The notes below the pieces were generated by a model, which worked only from the letters and a program-made list of their open reading frames with translations, ran no database searches and was not told the DNA's origin. The position numbers and the translations under genes are program-made. Positions 5,991 to 10,908 of a stretch of DNA of 10,908 nt are shown here, piece by piece (the first letter of the stretch is position 1; every line of letters starts with the position of its first letter). The stretch lies in NCBI GenBank assembly GCA_026984165.1, contig JALSSQ010000194.1, positions 1 through 10,908 on the forward strand, written 5' to 3'. Origin of the DNA: Sulfurovum sp. (lineage in GTDB: Bacteria; Campylobacterota; Campylobacteria; Campylobacterales; Sulfurovaceae).

Positions 5991-8330
5991 ATGCATAATA
6001 AACTTAATGAAGAAGAGAATGTAATTGAAGCTTTAGATAACGATAGTATTGATTTTGAAGAACGCTTAATGTATGACAAGCTCACCTTTTATTATATTTC
6101 TTTGCCCATAATGCTTTTAGGAAACATTCTAGGTGCACTCATGCTCTCAGCTATACAAATTAATGTTGTGGATTTTTATTCTATTGGTATCTGGCTATTG
6201 ATTATTTCTATTATGTTTGTCTATCAACTGTATCACTACTATCAGTTCAAAAATGAAACAGAAGACAACAAACTCAAAGATGCCGACATTTGGCTAGACA
6301 AATATTACACCAATATTCTTATCAACGGTATCATATGGGGAAGTGCTGCTTTACTTATGTTTCCAGAAACAAGTCTAATGCACCAAATGATTACTATGCT
6401 CTTTTTATTTGCTATTGGTTTTTCTGCTATGGGTGTACTTGCATCAAAGCGAGACTTACTCTTAACCTATGTATTGGTCATGTATTCTCCTCTTATTTTG
6501 CGTCTCTTTTTTATGGAAGATGCTATCTATACAATAATTGCATATGTGGTTCTCGTTTTAATGCTTATTATGATACTTGTTGCAAATTATTATGGTAAGG
6601 TTATCAATCAATCACTAGGAAACAGACAACATTTTATCACTATTAAACATTCGCACGAAAAACTCAAAGAGAGATTTTTTTCTTTATTTGAACGTGCACC
6701 TGTGGGCATCTATTATTACAATAAAGCATTGGAACTGCAAGATGTCAATACACATTTTATGCAAATAAATAAAGTCTCAGATAAAAAATTATTGCTCAAT
6801 CTCAATCTTCATGGGCTCGAAAATGATCAGATTGTCAGAGTGCATGAAGATGTTTTTAAAAAGAAAACAGGTCATTACCGTGGCCCATTTGAAGTATTAG
6901 ATGCACAATCAAACATCTATGTAAATCTTTCTACTGTACCAATGTTAGATACAGAAGGAGAAGTCGCAGGAGGTATCACTATTATCAACGATATTACCAA
7001 TGAAATTACAGCCAAAGAAGAGATGATTAGAAATGCTTACTATGATATGCTTACCAATATACCAAACCGTACCCTTTTGATGGATAAACTCAAATCTTTT
7101 CTTAAAAATAAACATTCCAATGAAGGTTACTCAGCACTTCTTTTTCTCGATATAGATAATTTCAAAAAAGTCAATGAAACCTATGGACATGATGTAGGCG
7201 ATCATATATTAAAACAAGTTGTTCATAGAATGGAAAATATTGTAGACAAAGATGAGATATTTGCTCGGGTAAGTGGCAATAAATTTGTTGTACTTATCCC
7301 TACCTTATATATGAATGAAAAAGAATCAAAAGAGATGGTAGAAGCATATATTCAGACAATTAATCAAAACTTTGTACAACCTCTTAATCTAGCAGGTGAA
7401 GAGTACCATTTAAGTTTCACTATAGGTGTTGTACTCTTTAATACCAATGAAATATCAGCTTTTGATCTACTTAAACGTGCAGAAACTGCTATGTATGAAG
7501 CAAAAAAAACAGCTAAAGGTACAAATAGTTTTTATCAAAAAAGTATGAGTCATACAACCAAAGAAGAGCTCACTATAGAAAATGATATTCATAAAGCCAT
7601 TAAAAATAATGAATTTTCAATTTATTATCAACCTCAATTAGATGTCACAACCAATAAAATAATAGGTGCTGAAGCACTTATCCGATGGGAACACCCAACA
7701 AAGGGATTTATACCTCCTTCAAACTTTATTCCCATCGCCGAAAAGAGTGGTATTATTATTAAACTTGAAGAATGGATTTTTAATAAAGCTATTGAAGAGG
7801 TTAAACTACTTAGCCAATCTTTTACAGCATTTCCATTAAAACATATAGCCATTAATGTAAGTACCATGCATTTTTTGCAACCACACTTTGTAGAAAAGCT
7901 AATGTTACTGATGCATAAACACAAGGTAAAGCCAGAATGGATTGAACTAGAATTAACAGAAAGTGGTATTATGCGCAATATTAAAGATGCAGTACAAAAA
8001 ATAAAAGATCTCAAAGCATTTGGGTTTACCTTTTCTATTGATGACTTTGGTACAGGGTATTCATCTTTGGCCTATTTAAAAGAATTGCCTGTGGATATGA
8101 TTAAGATAGATCAATCATTTGTCTTTAGTATGAATGAAAATAAAGGTGATGAGATGATTGTAGAATCAGTCGTTGCTATAGGAAAGAAGTTTAACATTAA
8201 GGTTTTGGCAGAAGGTGTTGAAAACAAAGAAGTATTGACACGTCTTTCAGATATAAATTGTGATTATTATCAAGGGAATTACGCTTCGAAACCGATTACT
8301 TTTGATGCGTTCAAACATTTAATTAGTTAA
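5991..8330 (+). CDS. Membrane PAS-GGDEF-EAL protein, probable c-di-GMP phosphodiesterase
   Basis: This 779-residue sensor-effector probably hydrolyses cyclic di-GMP at the inner membrane. A charged N-terminus (1-30) leads into about six transmembrane segments (roughly 33-57, 62-82, 107-124, 130-150, 154-172, 178-200). A PAS-like domain follows at about 228-340, then GGDEF at about 348-515 and EAL at about 528-775. The GGDEF domain keeps DMLTNIPNR (352-360) and DIDNF (387-391), but its signature is SGNKF (428-432) and the inhibitory RxxD site is missing. Cyclase activity is therefore unlikely. The EAL domain keeps the expected catalytic residues: Glu561 (EAL), Asn622, Glu657 (TES), Asp684-Asp685, Lys705, Glu741 (EGVE) and Gln761. 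The degenerate domain may bind GTP and tune the phosphodiesterase. The N-terminal sensor was not matched to a named MASE family. The gene stands alone, divergent from the exporter and convergent with htpG. Confidence 0.92.
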   Translation: MHNKLNEEENVIEALDNDSIDFEERLMYDKLTFYYISLPIMLLGNILGALMLSAIQINVVDFYSIGIWLLIISIMFVYQLYHYYQFKNETEDNKLKDADIWLDKYYTNILINGIIWGSAALLMFPETSLMHQMITMLFLFAIGFSAMGVLASKRDLLLTYVLVMYSPLILRLFFMEDAIYTIIAYVVLVLMLIMILVANYYGKVINQSLGNRQHFITIKHSHEKLKERFFSLFERAPVGIYYYNKALELQDVNTHFMQINKVSDKKLLLNLNLHGLENDQIVRVHEDVFKKKTGHYRGPFEVLDAQSNIYVNLSTVPMLDTEGEVAGGITIINDITNEITAKEEMIRNAYYDMLTNIPNRTLLMDKLKSFLKNKHSNEGYSALLFLDIDNFKKVNETYGHDVGDHILKQVVHRMENIVDKDEIFARVSGNKFVVLIPTLYMNEKESKEMVEAYIQTINQNFVQPLNLAGEEYHLSFTIGVVLFNTNEISAFDLLKRAETAMYEAKKTAKGTNSFYQKSMSHTTKEELTIENDIHKAIKNNEFSIYYQPQLDVTTNKIIGAEALIRWEHPTKGFIPPSNFIPIAEKSGIIIKLEEWIFNKAIEEVKLLSQSFTAFPLKHIAINVSTMHFLQPHFVEKLMLLMHKHKVKPEWIELELTESGIMRNIKDAVQKIKDLKAFGFTFSIDDFGTGYSSLAYLKELPVDMIKIDQSFVFSMNENKGDEMIVESVVAIGKKFNIKVLAEGVENKEVLTRLSDINCDYYQGNYASKPITFDAFKHLIS

Positions 8331-8341
8331 AATCATCTATG

Positions 8342-8369
8342 TATGAATGTACTTGTTAGTACATTCATA
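8342..8369. terminator. Hairpin terminator between convergent genes
   Basis: A perfect 11-bp inverted repeat, TATGAATGTAC and GTACATTCATA, has a six-base loop TTGTTA. It lies 11 bp after the GGDEF/EAL stop and 13 bp before the htpG stop. On the plus strand it is followed by TCTCTCTTT, a pyrimidine-rich tail with broken T runs. The minus-strand tail is poorer. It most likely ends the plus-strand transcript and may block read-through from both sides. Confidence 0.65.
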
Positions 8370-8382
8370 TCTCTCTTTGTAC

Positions 8383-10245
8383 CTAGAGTGCTTTGGTAGC
8401 CAATGCTGCTACACGTTGTGCAAAGGCACCTTTATCTTTAGGCTCTAAGCCTTCAGAGAGTTTGGCAGAGTCAAGCAGTATCCATGAGAGATCATCAAAG
8501 AGTCCTTTGTCCTTTAGTCCATCTAATTTCTTAATCATCTCGTGCTCAGGATTGATCTCTAAAATCAGAGGTGTCTCAGGCATCTCTTGTCCCATTTGGG
8601 CAAACATCGCTGCCATCCCCGCCATAGGGTCTGATGGGTCTTTTAGTACACATGATGGACTGTCCGTCAATCTTGTTGTGGTTTTTACCTCTTTGACCTC
8701 TTCACCCAGCACCTCTTTAATCTTATCAGTCAGTGTTTTAAACTCTTTGGCTATCTCCTCTTTCTCTTCTTCTGTTTTACTGTCTGGTGCTTCGATGCTT
8801 GTAATATCTTTGAGTGTCCACTCTTTATATTGTCCTATCATTGGTGTGACAATGCTATCGACCTCTTTGTCATCCATAATGAGTACTTCTATATTGGCTT
8901 TTTTATAGGCTTCAAGAAGTGGAGAGTTTCTGAGTACTTTTTCATCTTCACCTGTAATGTAATAAATCTCTTTTTTCTCAGAGTCTCCACGACTTACATA
9001 CTCTTCTAAACTCACAAGCCCCTCTTGCATCGAAGATTTGTATTTGACGATATCAAGCAAGAGCTCCTTATTGGTATAATCAGTATAGATACCCTCTTTG
9101 ATGACACGGTTGTACTGTTTTACAAAAGTCTCAGCATCTTCACCTTTGAGCTTTTTGATGGCTTGGAGTATCTTTTTGGTGGAGTTTTGTTTAATGTTTG
9201 CCAAGATTTTGTTCTCTTGAAGGAGCTCACGAGAGACATTAAGTGGCAAATCTTCAGAATCGATAATCCCTTTGACAAAACGCAAGTATGGTGGCAACAA
9301 CTCTTTGTCATCATCGGTAATAAAAACACGTTTTACATACAGCTTCACCCCAGGAGTATAGTCTGCTCTGTACATATCCATAGGTGCTGTTTTGGGGATG
9401 TAAAAGAGTGTGGTAAACTCTTGTGCACCCTCTACTTTGTTATGCAGATAGGTAAGTGGTTCATCACTGTCATGCCCTATGGTTTTGTAGAACTCTATAT
9501 AGTCCTCTTTTTTGAGTTCTGACTTAGGCAGTGTCCAAAGTGCAGTAGCAGCATTGATCTGTTCTGATTTATTGACTGTTTTAGTGACGGCATCATCACC
9601 CTCACCCTCTGTCTCTTCTTCTGTATAGTTCAGCACAATAGGATAGGCAATGTGATTGGAGTATTTTTTCACGACTTCTTGCACACGCCACTTATCTAAA
9701 AACTCTTTTTCCTCTTCTTTGAGTGTAATATAAATCACCGTACCATGTGCCTCTTTGGTTACAGGCTTGACCTCATACTCACCCAAGCCATCTGTAGAAA
9801 ATTTGTACGCTTGCGTTTCTCCTGCTTTTTTAGAGATAACATCTACTTTCTCTGCGACCATAAAAACAGAGTAGAACCCTACCCCAAACTGCCCAATGAG
9901 ATTGGAGTCTTTTTTTGCATCACCTGTAAGATTTTCCATAAATGCTTTGGTACCAGACTTGGCAATCGTTCCTAAATGATCCATCAAATCCTGCTCATTC
10001 ATCCCTATACCATTGTCTGCAATCGTAAGTGAGTTGTCCTCTTTATCAAGCTTGATAGATATTTTTCCAGACCACTCTTCTTCTTTAAATTTGTCATCTG
10101 TGAGTGAAAGATAATTAAATTTGTCAATCGCATCTGATGCATTAGAGACCAACTCTCTAATAAATATCTCTTTATTTGAATACAAAGAGTGTGTCATGAG
10201 CTTAAGTAACTGCCCTATTTCTGTTTGAAACTGATGTTTCGCCAT
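8383..10245 (-). CDS. htpG: Molecular chaperone HtpG (bacterial Hsp90)
   Basis: HtpG is the cytosolic ATP-dependent homodimeric chaperone that remodels client proteins, working with the DnaK system. The 620-residue length is close to the 624 of E. coli. The N-terminal GHKL ATPase domain shows RELVSNASDAIDK (30-42, with catalytic Glu31 and Asn35), DNGIGM (77-82) and GQFGVGF (118-124). The middle domain shows RFVKGIIDSEDLPLNVSRE, which carries the conserved Arg that contacts ATP. The C-terminal dimerisation domain is complete and lacks the eukaryotic MEEVD tail, as expected. The ATG at 10245 has GGAG at 10255-10252. A strong-looking vegetative promoter lies upstream. No CIRCE or HAIR operator was found, but a different inverted repeat precedes the -35. 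It appears to be transcribed alone. Confidence 0.97.
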   Translation of the reverse strand: MAKHQFQTEIGQLLKLMTHSLYSNKEIFIRELVSNASDAIDKFNYLSLTDDKFKEEEWSGKISIKLDKEDNSLTIADNGIGMNEQDLMDHLGTIAKSGTKAFMENLTGDAKKDSNLIGQFGVGFYSVFMVAEKVDVISKKAGETQAYKFSTDGLGEYEVKPVTKEAHGTVIYITLKEEEKEFLDKWRVQEVVKKYSNHIAYPIVLNYTEEETEGEGDDAVTKTVNKSEQINAATALWTLPKSELKKEDYIEFYKTIGHDSDEPLTYLHNKVEGAQEFTTLFYIPKTAPMDMYRADYTPGVKLYVKRVFITDDDKELLPPYLRFVKGIIDSEDLPLNVSRELLQENKILANIKQNSTKKILQAIKKLKGEDAETFVKQYNRVIKEGIYTDYTNKELLLDIVKYKSSMQEGLVSLEEYVSRGDSEKKEIYYITGEDEKVLRNSPLLEAYKKANIEVLIMDDKEVDSIVTPMIGQYKEWTLKDITSIEAPDSKTEEEKEEIAKEFKTLTDKIKEVLGEEVKEVKTTTRLTDSPSCVLKDPSDPMAGMAAMFAQMGQEMPETPLILEINPEHEMIKKLDGLKDKGLFDDLSWILLDSAKLSEGLEPKDKGAFAQRVAALATKAL

Positions 10246-10251
10246 TGGTTT

Positions 10252-10255
10252 CTCC
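10252..10255 (-). promoter_or_regulatory. htpG ribosome binding site
   Basis: GGAG (within AGGAG) on the minus strand lies six bases before the htpG ATG at 10245. It confirms the start codon, which also fits the conserved MAKHQFQTEIGQLL beginning of the family. Confidence 0.75.
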
Positions 10256-10275
10256 TATTTTGTTTAATTTGTGGG

Positions 10276-10304
10276 ATTATAATATATTTTTCTAAATATT
10301 TCAA
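10276..10304 (-). promoter_or_regulatory. Sigma-70-type promoter of htpG
   Basis: On the minus strand TTGAAA (10304-10299) and TATAAT (10281-10276) are separated by exactly 17 bases. The expected start is near 10269, giving a leader of about 24 nt that includes the ribosome binding site. The clear -35 is notable in a phylum whose promoters often lack one. Confidence 0.7.
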
Positions 10305-10317
10305 GTTTTTTTGTAAG

Positions 10318-10344
10318 ATTGTTTAGTCTAAGTGACTAAACAAT
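10318..10344. repeat. Perfect 11-bp inverted repeat upstream of htpG
   Basis: ATTGTTTAGTC and GACTAAACAAT flank a five-base spacer TAAGT. The repeat is centred about 62 bases before the predicted htpG transcript start and begins 11 bases after the stop of the zinc-ribbon gene. On the minus strand it is followed by an A-rich tract, not a T-run, so it is not a canonical terminator for that gene. It could be a regulator-binding operator or a U-run-less hairpin. The sequence is unlike the CIRCE or HAIR consensus. Confidence 0.8.
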
Positions 10345-10355
10345 TATCTGTTGGT

Positions 10356-10604
10356 TTATTTATCGCAGATAAAAGTATCTTTACCACAATGCCTACATGC
10401 TGTACGCATCGTAAAGATATACCATCCATTTTTGTCTTTGAGTATAGGTTCATGACAATGAGGACAACGCACTCGACTCCACACAATCGCAAAAACAAAA
10501 GCAGGCACAAGATAGAATACTCTGTCATAAAATACAGAAAGTATAATCAATGTCCCCACGATAATGGCTAAAAACAGATACTTATAATATTGAGGGATAC
10601 ACAT
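10356..10604 (-). CDS. Small two-TM zinc-ribbon membrane protein (unknown function)
   Basis: This 82-residue hypothetical protein was not matched to a named family. Two hydrophobic helices lie at about 8-25 and 28-43, with a very short turn (FYDR) between them. A cytosolic tail follows, holding a putative zinc ribbon: Cys47-x2-Cys50 (CPHC) and Cys70-x2-Cys73 (CRHC), plus a fifth cysteine, Cys80, near the end. The tail sequence KDKNGWYIF between the knuckles looks like the beta-hairpin of a zinc ribbon. The ATG at 10604 directly follows the stop of the PIN-domain gene (TAA-ATG). AAGGA lies about eight bases upstream inside that gene, so the two are translationally coupled. Whether it shares a function with the PIN protein is unknown. 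Confidence 0.75.
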   Translation of the reverse strand: MCIPQYYKYLFLAIIVGTLIILSVFYDRVFYLVPAFVFAIVWSRVRCPHCHEPILKDKNGWYIFTMRTACRHCGKDTFICDK

Positions 10605-10908
10605 TTATTTTTCCTTTGTACATTTTCTTATGTCTTTATCAAAACTAAACACTTCATGGCCTTCGAGTTTGTTTTTCGCACAAAGTATTGCATCGGCGAA
10701 ATCTATATTTTTTAAAGTATAGACCTTTAATGCTTCTCTCATAATATATCTATTTTCAATATGCAAATAGTCATACTCAAAGAGTAGTTCAAGCTGACTT
10801 TTTATAAGCGCTTTCTTTTGCTTGTACACTGATTTTAAAACATAAATAATTTCACCAACTATGATTTCTAGCAATATAGCACTCTTTCGTCCAAGTTCCA
10901 AATCTTTA
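10605..10908 (-). CDS. PIN-domain (VapC-like) ribonuclease, 5' end beyond window
   Basis: PIN-domain proteins are metal-dependent RNases, often toxins of VapBC toxin-antitoxin pairs. About 100 C-terminal residues are visible. VGEIIYVLKSVYK matches the second acidic motif, IDFADAIL the third and FSFDKDIRKC the fourth, each with its acidic residue. The helical stretch between them also fits a VapC. The first motif (LDTN-type, with the catalytic Asp) is absent because the frame stays open through the window edge. Roughly 30-35 residues should lie beyond. A TTG at 10901 could be read as a start but would delete that motif, so I treat the gene as cut by the window. An antitoxin gene would be expected upstream and cannot be checked. 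It overlaps nothing and abuts the zinc-ribbon gene. Confidence 0.7.
   Translation of the reverse strand, partial: KDLELGRKSAILLEIIVGEIIYVLKSVYKQKKALIKSQLELLFEYDYLHIENRYIMREALKVYTLKNIDFADAILCAKNKLEGHEVFSFDKDIRKCTKEK

Noticed and set aside
7634..8014. Minus-strand 126-codon frame
   Set aside because: It lies opposite the conserved EAL domain, has no recognisable motif and no convincing ribosome binding site.
8393..9975. Plus-strand frames of up to 171 codons across htpG, and one minus-strand frame at 9120-9329
   Set aside because: They are shadows of the well-conserved htpG frame. The serine-rich or cysteine-rich products are typical of antisense translation.
10256..10355. CIRCE or HAIR heat-shock operator upstream of htpG
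   Set aside because: Neither TTAGCACTC-N9-GAGTGCTAA nor CTTGAGT-N7-ACTCAAG is present. The inverted repeat found has a different sequence.
10332..10571. Plus-strand 79-codon and minus-strand 66-codon frames over the zinc-ribbon gene
   Set aside because: They overlap the gene that has TM helices, paired CxxC motifs, a ribosome binding site and coupling to the PIN gene.
10899..10901. TTG as the start of the PIN-domain gene
   Set aside because: The frame is open to the window edge, and starting here would remove the first catalytic motif. The gene is more likely cut off by the window.

Overview
The window looks like core chromosome of a Campylobacterota (epsilonproteobacterial) species, probably of the Sulfurovum/Sulfurimonas kind. 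This rests on AT-rich DNA, tightly packed genes that overlap by a few bases, a PurD with the GREYSI variant of the N-terminal GGREHAL motif, and recognisable lptD, purD, hemD, htpG and GGDEF/EAL genes. The genus is an inference. No CRISPR array, insertion sequence or tRNA was seen.

Layout. Positions 1-3848 hold a minus-strand cluster read purD, then an RDD membrane protein, then lptD, then the first codons of another gene that runs off the left edge. Junctions are 1 nt apart or overlapping, so this is probably one operon joining purine synthesis to outer-membrane assembly. Positions 3849-4255 are a 407-bp gene-free gap. It holds four tandem copies of TTAGAAA beside the purD start and a long imperfect hairpin. 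The hairpin's base differences are all G.U-compatible on the plus strand, which suggests a plus-strand structured RNA of about 180 nt, with 6S RNA the leading candidate. Positions 4256-5850 are a minus-strand pair, a FieF/YiiP-type metal exporter and hemD, overlapping by one base.

Divergent from the exporter, 5991-8330 encodes a six-TM/PAS/GGDEF/EAL protein. Its GGDEF signature is degenerate (SGNKF) and its EAL domain looks intact, so it is most likely a c-di-GMP phosphodiesterase. A perfect 11-bp hairpin at 8342-8369 separates it from the convergent htpG (Hsp90) gene. htpG has a well-formed TTGAAA-17-TATAAT promoter and a perfect 11-bp inverted repeat just upstream. At the right edge, a 5'-truncated PIN-domain (VapC-like) gene is directly followed by a small two-TM zinc-ribbon protein.

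Most genes are ordinary housekeeping or signalling genes. The parts that deserve most attention are the purD-hemD gap and the htpG upstream repeat. Smaller points are the single-disulfide LptD, the degenerate GGDEF domain, and the PIN/zinc-ribbon pair.
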